A stretch of 64,000 nt of DNA from Megamerina dolium (GCA_963854835.1 OY978525.1:96252136-96316135); one strand, 5' to 3'. Counted from the first letter of the stretch, positions 1-15,220 are shown. A program made the numbers and translations. The notes: generated from the letters alone by a model not told the origin.

Positions 1-3000
1 AGTAATATGTACTTAGTATGTACGTAAATATCCAATAAAGACATCATCAGTTCAACAGGAAATAACAACCATTAAAGTGGGCGTGCCTCAATTTCCACTT
101 TTAAATTGCAATAAACCGGAAGTCAATATATTTGTTGGTGTATGCATGCTCAGTATTACAGATACTATAAGTGATGACAACGACAACGACGACAACGTCG
201 ACGACGACGACAATGCCAACTAGAATAAACTGTTGCTGACCGGACTTGGAGACAGCAATGACAACAATATAGGTAATAAGAGCAACAACATAACAAGCTA
301 GCAAAGTAAAGCTACTCTCAGTAACAACTATCGTATGTGCATATGCGAATGTGTGCGTGTACATAGGATGAGCAAATTGTTTACAGAAGAAGAAAAACAC
401 TTTCTCACTGTAGCCAATAACACTTACATATACGAGTAAACATAAATGAAAAATAGAAGGGACGATGTTGACAAGTGGTATAGTGTGTACATTAGTAGGA
501 ATAGTGCAGCTCAGTATGTATGTACATATGTATATATCGTATCTCGGAGTTTCTTGAAGATGATTGAACTTATTAGTGGTGAAAATTCATTTATAACATA
601 ATTATTATAACATATTATTCTAAACGTATATATAACCGACATATGTATATGTATGAATCGATCAAAATATGATAACATCTCATATAGTGAATATCCGTTT
701 CAGGACATTGCATGAAAATCATTGAAAATTCAATTTCCTTTTTTCCGGTATTGATAAATGCTTTTCATGCTTTTTTTTGCTGACTTTCTGTCTCTTCGTC
801 TCTTTGATGGCATGAAACTCTATACTTGACTGCATGCAGATATATTTTCTTTACGAGCAGAAATGAAAAATATTGTACATATATGTCGCATATGTATATG
901 ATGGGGATATTTACAGCAATAAAAAAAAAAAACAACAACAGCAACTTCACAACAAGCTACTGTACAAACAATAACATGAACATGTTACATCGTAAGCATA
1001 TGTATATGTACATATGTATTTATGAATGCAATCCAAACTACAACAATTGTCCCTTGTAGTTAGTTACAGAAATAGTTACAACGGCGAAATTCAAGGATGA
1101 AATAGAAAATATATATTTTTAAAACAACTGTTTTAATCAGTTGAAATCGACAATAAACCTTTCTTCCGGAAATTATTGGACAAACTTATTAAAACTGGTT
1201 CGCAATTAGTTACATGTAATGCAGCGATAGCCAAGTGGAAGTACATTTGAATTATTATGAATTGTATTATATTAATTTTTTATTATTATGGAGTATAAGT
1301 ATTCTTTCTGTATTTCTTTTAATTTTAAACCGCTGTAACTTCGGCAGTGTTTTGCCTCGGGCAACCATAATTGAATTGACACTTATATTAGTACGGTAGC
1401 CAAAAATAATCTGGCAGGAAATCAACAAACCACGCCTACTTCTTAATGGGGGTCCCCCAGCGTCCTGCAAGCAAGAGGTTGTCCACACTGCGTCGCCAAT
1501 TTATTGATGAACTCGAAATGTGGAACATACCCCACAAAGATATGCTTGAAATAAAGCGTGGTGTTATTATGAGAAAGGAAGTAGAAATCTGCAACCAAAC
1601 AAATAACTAACACACGATTTGAGGGACGAAAAGGGACCCAGATAAGTGGTCCGATTCGGCTAATCCCTAAAATATATAATAATAATAATGGGAGTCCCAT
1701 ATAAAGTTGCGAAAATGTAAAGAAGAAATTAAACCACTATAGGTTACGAACTATTCAGCGTAGGATATTTAAGGTATATATTAGCACTGCCAGGATAGCT
1801 AGATTTACAAGAAAGAGGTTTGCCACTTACTTATAAAATGCTTCGCCCAAAACAACCATATTTCAGATGTAGATTAGCATTATAGGCCGAAATTATTACT
1901 CGAAAATTAGTGAGCCACGCCTACTTCTTAATATAGCTCTCGTACAAAGTAATGGAAATAAAAAAAAATGTATATGCATGCCAGCTTGCATATTTGGCCG
2001 ACTGTAAGGTCATTTTTTATTTGTGTTTCATTTTTTTTTTTTGTTCTTGATCACAAATTTGATAAAACATCGTCCTTTTTTGGTGCGTATCATGTGCATT
2101 TGCTAATTGTGTATTTCTTTAAATATTCTGGTTAATTCTCAATAGCTCTTAGTAGTTAAAGTTCAGATTAAAAGTAACCAGAGAAACGCATGAAATGTCA
2201 ATTGAAGAGAACTTCGCTTACTGAATCCAAGGGAACTAGTAGAGCTTCGGTTCCTTGTGCAGGCCATTTTACTGCAGGGTAAATACAATACATTTATGAC
2301 ATACAACACACGCATATATACAATTCAAAAGGGAAATTGATTTTCAACACGCGTATAAAAACTTTCTACCAAAAGAAAAAAAATCAAATGATATCCTATA
2401 AACTCGTACTTCATTTAGCATATTAAACGATGCTAGTACATAATAGTACATATGCATGTACTATGGAGTGATAAAGCTGCTCACAAGTAATTTTTGTACT
2501 TATAAAAACACTAATTTACAACACTAACAAGTGGAAATTTTGTTTATTTTAGCTCAAGGCTAGTTGTGCGTTCGAAGAGACTTCGAAATTGTTAGTATTA
2601 AAGTGTTGCACATATAACATACTTATAGAACATTGCATTGCACAGAAGCTAAGTTCTGAAGAGCTTGGACCAATTTTTTCCCCAGTCTTTTGTCTGTGTA
2701 TTAAATTCAAACAAAGTTCTATTATGCACAATAAAGCTGACTTCGAAAATGTAATATTGCAAAATTCTTCCCATGTAACTACGTTTCAATAAATGTACAC
2801 TATAAAAGAATAAATGATGAATATTTAAGTTTTTTTTAGGTTTTATTCTTCTGTATCGGCAATAAAATCCTAGTTTCACCTAAATTTTTATTTTTTTGCC
2901 ACATTTTGCCACAGCAATTGTATATGATGGTACAAGCGTTATTTTGGTGAAACACAACTTTTTGCTTAACCAATTGGAGCGGTCTTTCATTCAATTTCTT

Positions 3001-3112
3001 ATCGAGTCGTCCAATAGTTCATTGTGGCACTGCTTCGTGATTTAATTTCCTCTTAACAAAAAGTCTATTTTGATTATTCCTTTCGAGTTCTAAAAAATCC
3101 TCCGCAATCCTC
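1..3112. other. Gene-free AT-rich stretch
   Basis: I see no supported gene here. Open frames are short and biased to low-complexity residues. Two stretches, about 1370-1450 and 1855-1935, resemble each other: both have CAACCATA near the start and end in CCACGCCTACTTCTTAAT. They may be two copies of an old dispersed repeat. Otherwise there are only AT-rich runs and the ATATGTACATATGTATG-like motifs common in fly intergenic DNA. Confidence 0.5.
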
Positions 3113-5222
<2,110 letters not shown>

Positions 5223-6242
5223 TATATATATATATATATATATATCTTTTCATTCACATAGTATACAATGAACTCATATTTCAATTTCACTTTCATTCAC
5301 ATTCATTTTTGTTTCAGTGTTTTTTTCCCCCTAATTAAGATCAATATTAAAAGCATACACACAATCTATCTCTATTAAATTGACAATTTGTCAGTTTATT
5401 TCACAAAGAAAGCAGAATAAAAGACCTTATATAGAATCAAATTGAACAATAGCATAAAAGAAAAAACGGTAATACAACAACATTTTACAATAACAAAAAT
5501 ATGAAAATGAAAGTGAAAAAAATGGTTACGTTTTGAAAAAGAATCACAAATATGCAGACATATACACAGCAGCATTGAATGAAATTGTCACCATGATAGA
5601 TGTTTAATTGTATGAGAAAAAATATATACCCGAAAGAATTTTATAAGTTGAAAAAAAAAACAAGGAAATATGATGAGACGATGAAATAATCTACAAATGT
5701 AGACATTTATGAACACACTTACAAAGTGGTAAATAGTAGAATGACGTACCTAGTACCTATTAGAGATTCTTACTTTCAATGCAAAGAAAGAATATTTGCC
5801 ATTCAGATGGTCTTCAGTTTGTTCATGAAGTGAAAAAATTGCGATAATATGTGATGCTTAAGAAATATGGTGTAAATTTCACTATGCAGCCTGATATGTA
5901 TTTGATAACATGCGTTCAGCTTTTGAGGTTTCACCTCTTATGTCTCAGCATTACTACATATAATCACAGGCTTACAATTGAAATTGTTTTTGTTTCTGCT
6001 GCTACTGCCACTCTTAAAAAACAGTTACCCAAAGCGATATATATCATCAGAGCCATGATGTCAATGTTTCATCAATTTTTGTACTTATGTGAAATATATG
6101 ATAATATACGTAAAAGAGTGATGGTAGATGGATTGGTAGATAGATACCTTGTTCCTTGTCATTGACTCTTTCTTTGCTTATATCAATGGCAAGCAATATC
6201 ATCATTGCCACATCCCGCAACGATAATAATAATAATCAAAAC
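5223..6242. other. AT-repeat right part and gene-free stretch
   Basis: 5223-5246 is the right-hand remainder of the (AT)n tract split by the Tc1 element. The rest is AT-rich with no gene I can support. A 104-codon frame at 5851-6165 has no recognisable domain or splice context and looks accidental. Confidence 0.5.
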
Positions 6243-6475
6243 ATGTAGTACTTTCTTCCATGATTTCGAAGAACAAGACGCATCATTTTTCTGGAAGCGA
6301 AAAACGTTGAAATTTTTTTAATTACTTTCATACATTCATAATGTTTGTCATATACTTACTTTAGTGCTTCCCCAGCTTGAGGATTGCCAAAGAAATCACA
6401 TTGGTTCAAGTCACCATGGTGTTCAGCAAGTTTACCAAGAGCTTTATAAATTTGATAGCCCAAAACGTCAGATGT
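6243..6475 (-). pseudogene. Remnant of a fifth Ance-like gene (exon 8, intron, part of exon 9)
   Basis: This is nearly identical to 11125-11358 in gene A: the end of exon 8-type sequence, its small intron and the start of the exon 9-type sequence. The intron is present, so this is a DNA-level duplicate and not a retrocopy. Exon 9-type sequence has lost a base (GAACAAGACG here against GAACCAAGACG in gene A), which breaks the frame. The splice donor still reads GTAAGT, whereas gene A has GTTAGT. The homology stops where SINE copy 2 begins. It marks the decayed edge of the array. Confidence 0.88.
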
Positions 6476-6478
6476 CAG

Positions 6479-7415
6479 GGTGGGTGCCGTAGCTCAGTGG
6501 TTACTGTGTTGGCCTTCTGAACTATAGGTCATGAGTTCAATCTCCGGCTGAAGCATAACAAATTTAATATCGAAAAGATTTTTCCTTCGAACGGTACCCA
6601 CCTATTGAGCGAACGACACAATGTTTCCCTGATATGCGTCCCGGAAAATAAAAACGCTGACGAACTGGATAGAATGGGATCTGACATGCGCTGAAAATAT
6701 TTATAGACACTAAATACCTCCAAATAGCGGATTGTAGATGGAAAGCTGTTATAAATTGTAAGACCAGCAGGTTACTCTGGACTGGATACAATCTCAAACA
6801 AACAGCATCGCTGATAAACAGGAATCACAGGGATGTCTCCAGACTGACGGCAGACATCACTGGCTTCTGGCTCATTGGAGAGCAGGCAGCCAAAATGGAA
6901 ATTCATCATAACGTTCACTGCCACAGTTGCAATCTAGCAAGAGGAAACTGTTTCCCATTTCCTTTGCGAATGCCCTGCTCTCTGGGAACAGAATGGATAC
7001 CTTAGGTAATCCACTCTTTAACAAGCGGAAGCAAACATCAACGACCTCCAAGGTTTCTAAACCGCACGGACTTGACATAACCGAGCTGTTAATAACCGAA
7101 TAAACAGTTGGAAACGAGGATGTGTCAACAAAATGGCGCGAAAGCGCTAATTGGTTTCATGTAATGAGTCACTACTTCAACCAACCAACCAACCCACTTC
7201 TCGGCAAGCAATTGGAAATTCTTCCGGCAGTAACAATTTGCCATGGAAAAGCTTCTAAAAGAACTTTGTGACAAAACTCAGAAAATATGATGTCGCAAGA
7301 GTTCTGCCGTTCGGAACCAGCTAAAATAAGTAGCTCCCTTCGAATACTGTCCAAAATTTAACACGCACATCAGTAAGCTCGGCCAAAAGCCCTTCGGGGC
7401 TTTTTCAGCAACTCA
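6479..7415 (+). mobile_element. tRNA-derived SINE (copy 2), split by another element
   Basis: The head (6479-6603) contains the A-box TAGCTCAGTGG and a diverged B-box; the tail half resumes at about 7191 (TTCTCGGCAAGCAATTGG). Between them lies about 590 bp of foreign sequence. ACCCACCT precedes the insert and ACCCACTT follows it, which fits a short target-site duplication. The SINE's 3' end near 7400 is degraded. Confidence 0.8.
6604..7190 (+). mobile_element. 5'-truncated non-LTR retrotransposon inside SINE copy 2
   Basis: Conceptual translation on the plus strand, with breaks, gives a region like RNase H to C-terminal zinc-knuckle sequence of I/R1/LOA-type elements: an ADITGFW-like segment, then HCHSCNL, then a cysteine-containing stretch near AMPCSLG. 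The 3' end is CCAACCAACCAACC, ending at the second copy of the probable target duplication. No intact frame remains. The clade is uncertain; the identity as a non-LTR fragment rests on motif order and truncation. Confidence 0.55.
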
Positions 7416-7429
7416 AGGTGTATCTAGAA

Positions 7430-8195
7430 AACTTACTTTTTTTGAGGTACTCGCAAAAGAGAAAAAAATTGTCGAGTACTGTTATCAATTGGTATTCAGA
7501 AATTACAAATTCTTAGTGCTGAATTATTGTATTATAAACACCGGCAGGGTCGAACGTGGCGTAATCTGAAAACCCATTTTTCGATTACTTTTTCAACTAA
7601 TTGAGGCCTAATCTCGGCAATAGTGCGCTTAATGTTGGCTTGGCTCATTTCGAGAGATTAAGTTGTCACCAAATAAATCCTTTAATAATTCGATTTTTAT
7701 GTTCGATGTATGACATGTATCGCCGTAGTGCTTGGAGAATCAAATAGTCAATTATCACGGCTCTGTAGCGAGCGCCATTACCGGTTACGTTATTGTCTAT
7801 CGTGTTTTTAAAGAAGTATGGACTAATGATTCCACTAGCCCATAAGCCGCACCAAACGTAAGTATTTGTGGATGTAATAGTGTTCTTGTAGATTGTCTTC
7901 ACTTCAAATCCACCAATTTTGCTTGCTTACATACCAATTGAGCCAAAAATGAGCCTCATCCCTGAATAAAATTTTGCGGTAAAACAATGGCTGTATCGAA
8001 TTTTGAATTTGGACAGAACCACGATTTTAGTATTAACAAATAAAATTTCAATATTTACAAGCGTTGTTGCGGTGTCACTCTTTCCATTATGAAATTGCAG
8101 ACCTTACTAAATACAAATGACTTTTGGGTTACCGGATTTGATAACTAATATAACATTTCGTCCCTATCGCAAACTGCTACAGTTAAAAAAAAACA
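7430..8195 (-). mobile_element. Decayed mariner-like transposon
   Basis: On the minus strand a broken frame reads VWCGLWASGIISPYFFKN and then GNGARYRAVIIDYL (7666-7860), matching the WCALWxGGVIGPYFFEN...SERYGHMI segment of the better preserved mariner at 17386-18684. Downstream, near 7550-7620, a C-terminal-like segment (SNRKMGFQITPRS) can be read. There are several stops and frame breaks, and no inverted repeats that I can define. Confidence 0.65.
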
Positions 8196-8258
8196 CCCGT
8201 TATATAATATACTGTATATGATTCTATTCAATTTACCACCGTGTCTACGAGTGCAGGG

Positions 8259-8434
8259 TATAATTAATGTAGGTTCCTATAAACGGTTTGGTTATCCGTT
8301 CGATGTAAAGTTTCAACTTCAATGCCTCGTGGTATAAAAAAATCATGAAGTGTTTTTTTACTATTACTATAAAAGCTTAAAATTATACGCTGATTCATTT
8401 TTGTGCAATTAAATTATGTAATGAGCTTCCATAT
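8259..8434. repeat. Duplicated intergenic segment (pairs with 16346-16527)
   Basis: This starts TATAATTAATGTAGG and runs to ATGTAATGAGCTTCCATAT. It matches 16346-16527 almost throughout, including TTCAATGCCTCGT, the TTTTTTTACT run, TTGATTCATTTTTGTGCAATT and the ending. The matching block lies about 1.2 kb upstream of gene A, so this block probably lay upstream of the gene whose remnant is at 6243-6475. Confidence 0.8.
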
Positions 8435-8506
8435 GATGGTAGTTGTGCAGGAAAACTTCATTACAAAGCGACTGGATCGTATTTCAAAAGACACGTTGAT
8501 TTTGAA

Positions 8507-9385
8507 AAGGGAATCATACTTACTTACTTATGTAACAATTATAACTGAAAATCGATTTAGGCATATAGCATGCTTTGGCAGCCGGCTCGTGTGAGTTAGA
8601 AATTCCAAGCGCAGCCAATTTCCCAGTACTTAGTTATTCCACCAAAGGTTAGCTCTTCTTCTTCTGCTTCGTACTTCAGCGGGTTCCACATACAAGACTA
8701 CTTCTCAATTGCTTACTTACTTACTTATGTGGCCATTACAACCGAATATCGATTTAGGCCGAATATAATATGCTTCTGTTCTTCGCTAGTTGGCGCCAGT
8801 TAGAAATTCCAAGCGCTGACACGTTCTCCTTGGCACTTGGTCTTTCCACCGGAGGGACGTGCTGTTAAAGACGCCAGGACTCTTTGTTTGTTGACACTAG
8901 CTATTTTATCTTGACCTTGTTTACCATAAGACCCATTCGAAATGACTCCATTTCCAACTCTGAGAATGCTGAACTGACTGCTCACATGTTCATGCCGATT
9001 ATGTCCAAATCATCGGCACACGACAACAGCACGACACTTGTTGAAGATAGTGCCATTATACCGTAGATCAGCAACTCGTATTATTTTCTCCATAATAAGA
9101 TTGAGGTAGTCGCACGATAAGGAATCATCTTGTCCGTTCAGTATTAAAGGGCGGTGAGAGGTCCTTCCCAATTTTCACTCCACAACCGGAGTCATACAGT
9201 GTCATTTTGCAGAGACAAATGCACTTTGCAGGAATGCCGAACTGAAACATTTTTGTGTAAAGGATTGTCGTTGTACCGGATTGTCGAAAGATTTAGAATC
9301 AACAAATAAATGGCGTGTGTCGATCTTTTTCTATTGGGTCTTCTCCAGGATTTGGCGCAATCAGGTAATCATAGGCTTTATTTTT
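8507..9385 (-). mobile_element. RTE-type non-LTR retrotransposon fragments
   Basis: Two partial copies of the same 3' end lie in a row (from 8507 and from about 8706). Each starts with a TTACTTACTTACTTA tract, the minus-strand 3' tail, followed by the shared ATCGATTTAGGC...GTTAGAAATTCCAAGCGC. The second continues into reverse transcriptase-like minus-strand sequence (LIMEKIIRVADLRYNGTIF), the region following the RT core in RTE-like elements, and ends near the NLIGP-equivalent at about 9385. Stops and shifts show it is dead. Confidence 0.7.
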
Positions 9386-10653
9386 ATTTCGTAAAATAAT
9401 CGGATTGATATGCTCCGAACGTTGTGCCAAACGGTGTACAAAATCAGCCGAAAAAACGAAAATCGAAAATATGTAATTAATGTTAATTCAATAGCGAAGA
9501 TATTAAAACAAAAGCACCAAAATTATGGGCTTAATAAAATCGGTTGTATGCTAATATATTTTGCGCAATCCTACACACCAACTTGAAAAACGTGGTTCAG
9601 AAAAAACAATTTTCAAATACTCTTATAAAAAAAAATAATATAAAATACATGCGTAGGCGTCTTTGTGCACTCTAGGCTAATAAACTAAGCCTGATATATT
9701 TATATGGGATATATGCGAAAAAAACAATTTTGACTGAAAAACATATTTAAATATTAAATTGCATTAAATTTTCTTTTGAATAAAGCTAAAACGTATGTCA
9801 TTTGATCAATTTGTTTTGTGTTTTATTACAATTCGAAAGTACGACGTTATAATAACAACCTTCCTACATATGGCAGAATAATCGTTAAGATAAATAAAAA
9901 ATAATAATATTTCCTGTACAATATACATTCACATTTCGAATGAATTTAATTATGTAATACCAAAACCCAATTAAGGCAACAACTAGAATACCAAATCTGT
10001 GAATCCTCAGAAATATTTCTTGGTGTTTCCTTATTGGTCTATCCTTGTTCCCACTATTTTTCTTTCCAACATCATACTACCCAAAGAAGATAATTAATAA
10101 TCCTCCACCAAGGCAAAAGATCAACAAAATACTGGAATTTGGTTTGTGATTGTTTACAAAATGAATTACTGATTGTGCCAAAATGTGATATTAATCACTT
10201 CATTTGGTATGTTCCTATACAATGTTTATAAGTGGGAACGACTACATAATATAGATGGTTAGAAAAACTTGTAATCACTCGGCAAAAAAAAAAAGTGAAA
10301 AATAAATAATCCATCATATTCGATTTTGCAAGCGAGGCACGTCGCAAAGATAAACAAATTTCACCTTCTCGCTCTTGTATTTTTGTATATGATTATTCAG
10401 ACTATACTCTGAATTTCTTTTTTTTTCCTTTTTTCCCATATTTACCTGTTTGTTTTATGGGATTAACAATTAATTTGATGTTAGCTAAATGAATCTATGC
10501 CATTCGCTTTCATTTTCATCATACCATAGGAAAAATGTTTACACAAAGTCAACCAGTTGAAAAATCGCGAAATATCGTTGAAAATGTTCTTACAAAATCC
10601 AAAATAAAATTAAATAATTACAAAGATATTTTGCATTTGTTCTTGATTGTTCC
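9386..10653. other. Gene-free stretch downstream of gene A
   Basis: AT-rich sequence with no supported coding region or repeat family. It lies beyond the polyadenylation signal of gene A. Confidence 0.5.
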
Positions 10654-10676
10654 TTTATTTTAGATTTGATACAAAA

Positions 10677-13600
10677 CTACCATCCTTCTAAAAAGCTTTC
10701 CGATTCAAAATATTCTGAAAATAAAATTAACGAAGAAGAAAGTTCATATTGTAATAAAATTTTGTAAATTTTGGATTGAAACATTCAAAAAACGACTGTC
10801 TTAAAACTTATATTTTAGTGAACACTACTCGAATCTAAAGCCAAAACTTCATTAAATGATGTTTCGAAAATTAGGATATTACTTAAACCGTTCAGGAGCC
10901 AGGAGTATCAATTTTTGGGAAAAAAAAGTCATGTTTGACAAAATTACCTTAACCACATTTGCTTCTGAGCGGCTTAATTAGAAATTTAAAAACGGATATC
11001 TTACTTTTATCTGATGTATCATAAGTATCTGACGGTAAGTCGACTTCGTCCAAGTAATTTGCTAAAGGCTCGTAGTATTTCAGCAAAGCGCTGGCTGATA
11101 ATTTTTCCATATCTGGTATCAAGACCTGTAGTACTTTCTTCCATGATTTCGAAGAACCAAGACGCATCATTTTTCTAGAAGTGAAAAACGTTGAAATTTT
11201 TTTATTTATTTTCATACATTCATAATGTTTGTCATATACTAACTTTAATGCTTCCCCAGCTTGGACACTGCCAAAGAAATCACATTGGTTTAAGTCACCT
11301 TCGTGTTCAGCAAGTTTACAAAGGGCTTCATAAATTTGATAGCCCAAAACGTCAGATGTAAATTTCCTATGTGTATTCATGTTTAGGTAATTGAGGCTAA
11401 GCATAATACTCGTTCGAAGTTAATACTCACTTTAGCTGATGATTATTTTCAATATCAGTATAGAACTCAAATGGAAAATCAAAATCATCCTCATATCGAT
11501 CCTGCGGTGGTTCAATGCCAGCATATTGAATCATCAGTTTCCAATAATGTTTATTCAGTTTATCCATTTGTACCGCACCCTTTAGGTAATCCTCCACTAC
11601 TTTTGTATGCACAAAATATTTGTGTATTTTGAAAAAAGTGTGAATACCCTGTGGAGAGAATAACTCGTTTCGATAACATTGTATGATACAATATTTTGTG
11701 ATGTCCATCAATCTTACCATCCTAATTAAACGATTCAAATGTATAGAATCAGTATATTCGACATCAGGTACGCCAATGGCTTCCCAGTGTTTAGGGGCGG
11801 AAGCACTAAGTATTGCCGCTTCGCCAACTGGATACTCTAAAAAGTGCGAATTGAAAAAGTATCCCGGCAAATCTTTTTTCTCAAGCGCATAATGAATGCG
11901 CCCCAAGTAACCATGTGCTTGCAGGAATTTCTTATAGTTTACATTTTCACAATATTTCATATAGACTTTTGGTGTAAAATCATAGATGGTGGCATGACAT
12001 TCAGTTATGCTTTCACTACCGACCTGTGGCTTAAGGCGTTCTGTCCAAAAATCTTCCTCTACGCCGGTAAAACCTAACGATTTATAAAAATCATCGGCAT
12101 TGTGAAGCAGTTTTAGTGCATCATAATTTTCTCTCTTCGTGATTTCATCGTCCGGCAGCAAGTCGTCATGTTGAAAATCATCCTCAACAATACTGTCGTT
12201 TGTCCAAATTTGCAATAGAACTTTTTCCACTAAGTGATCTGGAATTGCGCCATATATTTGCTGTTCATCTCTTTTATCGTTTAGCTTTAGCTTCACATAT
12301 GCATGCAACTTCTTGTAGAGGGGATGAATTTCGTCAATTACATTTTCCATTTGTTTTACGAATTTGGAATGATAGCCCTTAAACCAGAAATCGGATACAG
12401 GAATTTCTACAAAGTGCATGCAATATTGTTGGTATATATTAAATAGAAGAGATTTTGTTTAAAATATTTAACAAATACCTAATATGTTGGCCGCGTTCTT
12501 AAATGCATCAAATACCATTGTAAGTTTAAGTCTACAATATTCATTATTTGTTTTACGCCATTGTTTCCAATAATATTCCAATTCCGCATCATCGTTACTA
12601 TGCAAGAACACATTTTGTATATCTGGATACAGGGCCACATATTCAGCATCTTCATCTTCAGTATTATACTTGGTTATGTCTTGATCTATACTGATGTTAG
12701 CTAAAGATTGTTTAGAGAACATCAATTCACTAGTTTCTGTACCCAAGACAAATACATCAGCAATTTTAGTCAATTGTTTAATTGCCTTCTTCAAAGTTTT
12801 GTCTTTAAAATGATGTGTATCGTATGTCTTCGCCTGCAATGAAATATCTTTCAATTCGGTAGCCGCGATAGCAGTAGCCGAGGTAAGCCAAAACTCGGTA
12901 TCTCGATCAAATGCTTTGTCCTCATTTAAGAACAAACCCTGAGCGATGTCATCAAAGAGTTTATATATTTTATCACTGGCCTCTTTCGCAAATGCGGCTG
13001 CCTCATTTTCATCGGATTTTAATTTAAGTGAAAATGCTGCAAATTAAGGTAAGATAATGTATAAAATTTTGGCGATTTCTCCATAAAATATTTACATCTT
13101 TTACTGTGCTCCCATCCAACTTTGAGACCTTTAGTATCAATATAATTTTTCAACCATTTTTGAGCAGGTTCATAATACTCTAGCATTGCCTTAGCATCAA
13201 GTTTCTCATAATTTTTATCAAGCAATTTTATAATCTCATCAACGGGTTTCGCTCTACCCAAACTCAGCATTTCCCTTTAAAATAAAATTAGAGTCATTGT
13301 TAAAAGAAAGCAAGCAAACTGTTTGTCTCTCTCTCTTGTTTGCTTCACCTACTTTAGGACGGATCCAACATCTTTACTACCATAAAAATCACAATTTTCT
13401 ATGAGTCCGGTATGTCCAGCTCGTTGACAGGCAGCACGATACAACTGGAAACCCCAAATTGTGTCTGTAATGCTTGCAACCAAATCAATGCGACCACTAA
13501 GCTCCAAATATACGGAATATGGCAAATCCATAGAGTCATCAGTTCTATCGAATGGTGGTTCTTCGCCAGCATATTCATCCCATACGTGCCAAAAGTATTT

Positions 13601-15168
13601 ATTAAATGATTTCTTCTCGACTTTTCCATTGAGTACATCGACTAAAACTTTACATCTTACGTACGAATAGAACACATTGCTCATGTCGTTGAATGCCTAT
13701 ATTCATATAATTATTCACAATATATATCTAATACTTGTGGACAATAGATAAACTTACCTCACGAATATTGCTATTCAACATATCCTTACTTGAATACTCA
13801 AAATCGGATGCAATACCATTGCTCTTGAAATGTTTTACTGATTGAGCCGCTATAGCAATTGCTGTTCCAATAGCGCTCTCTAAGCCATTATCACCAGATA
13901 AGTATGGTGGCAGGTCTTTTCTCAAAAGGGACCCATGTATCTTGGCAAGTTTCTGATGATGTACAGTGTAAGCAGTAACATCAGTCTGATTACAATAAGC
14001 CAATGTTGGACTTTTCGTAACAATCGCTGGGCATTCAAAATCCTCGTCGTTATGAGCTTCATAGATATTATTTTCCCAAAATGTTTCGTTAAAACTATCA
14101 AATCCAAGAGATTCATAAAATTTCTCAGCTAACTCCACAAGTTGTTTAGCATCGAATCCTTGCTCCACAAAGATTTCATCGTATTTTGGCAAATCATCGT
14201 AAGGAAACTCGCTCTCAATTGGGTTTTGGTCTCCCCAAATGTAGGAATAAAACCTTTCGCTTAAATCGCCTGGAATCGGTCCATTTGGTTTAATTACTCC
14301 AGCACCAAATCTCTCAAATATCCATTGTCTCATAAAGGCGTGTATAAGTTGATAAAATGGTTTCAATTGCTTTATAACTGCATCAATCTGTTCCATCCTT
14401 TCTTCGCTATAACTGAAAAACCAGTATTCTGCCCCGGTCATGTCTAAAACAGAAAAATAATTTTTATAGACCTATGTTACTTAGAAGTACTTAAAACAGC
14501 TTCAACAATGAAGGCGTTAATTTTGATTGAAACCTGGACTTACTGCTAGCTTTGGCATTTTGCTGTATTGTCTCTACAACATCGAAGAAGTGCTTTTGTG
14601 ACGCCTTTTGAAGAATTTTATTTTTTTCTTTCCAATAGTATCGCAATTCATCTAAATCTACCATATCATCCCAATACCAAATCGTTTCCAATTCCTTTAT
14701 AGAATAGACTTTTGAGTCTATATCATAATACTCAGCAATAGAGGGTTCGGTTAATAGTTCTTCCACAGATTTCCTATTTAATAGCAAACTAAGTGTGTCA
14801 GGTCCTAAATTTGCTTTCGCACCCCAAAGCCATATTTGTTGCAACATATTCTTCACATGATCATCTTTTATTTGTGTCAAATCAAATGAATGAGCAATAT
14901 TTGAAATTTCCTCTGCTTCTTTTGAGATTTCCTCTACTTTTTCCAAGAAGTCACCGATTTGTGACGCATCATCGGCTGCATCCCTAACACCAATTAGGTC
15001 ATAAAATCTCTTCTCAATATCCCGAGATTTTTCATTAACATCCTGTATAAATTGTTGAGGATCGTTTGTATTGATTTCAATAGCTCTTCCTTTTCGCAAG
15101 CTTGATGCGCTAGCTGCACTAACTGCTAATGCCAACAAGGCAAAAATAGTGAAGCAGCTACAATTCAT
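10677..15168 (-). CDS. Ance-like gene A: two-domain ACE-family (M2) pseudoenzyme, 10 exons
   Basis: Exons (5' to 3'): 15168-14544, 14443-13758, 13696-13353, 13274-13096, 13036-12479, 12406-11718, 11648-11431, 11366-11244, 11174-11005, 10714-10677. Together they give 1,209 residues. The start is the ATG of a clear signal peptide (MNCSCFTIFALLALAVSA). Domain 1 spans about 1-611 and domain 2 about 612-1203, each with ACE landmarks: DELRYYW / AELEYYW, YAGEEPP / YAGIEPP, NCDFYGS / QCDFFGS, LGRAKPV / LGSSKSW, and GWEH ending domain 1. Known ACEs are zinc dipeptidyl carboxypeptidases, but HEMGH is replaced (HHQKLAKIH in domain 1, HGYLGRIHY in domain 2) and the GFHEAIGD ligand is lost (EYPVGEA in domain 2). 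Catalysis is not expected. There is no membrane anchor, so it is probably secreted. The terminal exon (KYFESESFLEGW) is the least certain; reading through would stop at 10949. AATAAA lies at 10659-10654. The exon 8 donor is the weak GTTAGT. Confidence 0.87.
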
Positions 15169-15220
15169 AACGCGTTACTGAATTACTCTCGTATTCGTTG
15201 AAGACTCGACCTATCCAAGT

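Noticed and set aside
101..400. 99-codon minus-strand frame with valine runs
   Set aside because: Low-complexity CAA/GAC-type repeat in the DNA; no recognisable protein.
1370..1935. Pair of weakly similar segments as a defined transposon
   Set aside because: Only a short end sequence is strongly shared; no ends, target duplications or coding remains to support a call.
12479..13036. Second ACE domain of gene A as a separate gene
   Set aside because: No signal peptide or suitable start exists, the acceptor phase matches the domain 1 donor, and the same holds in the other three genes.
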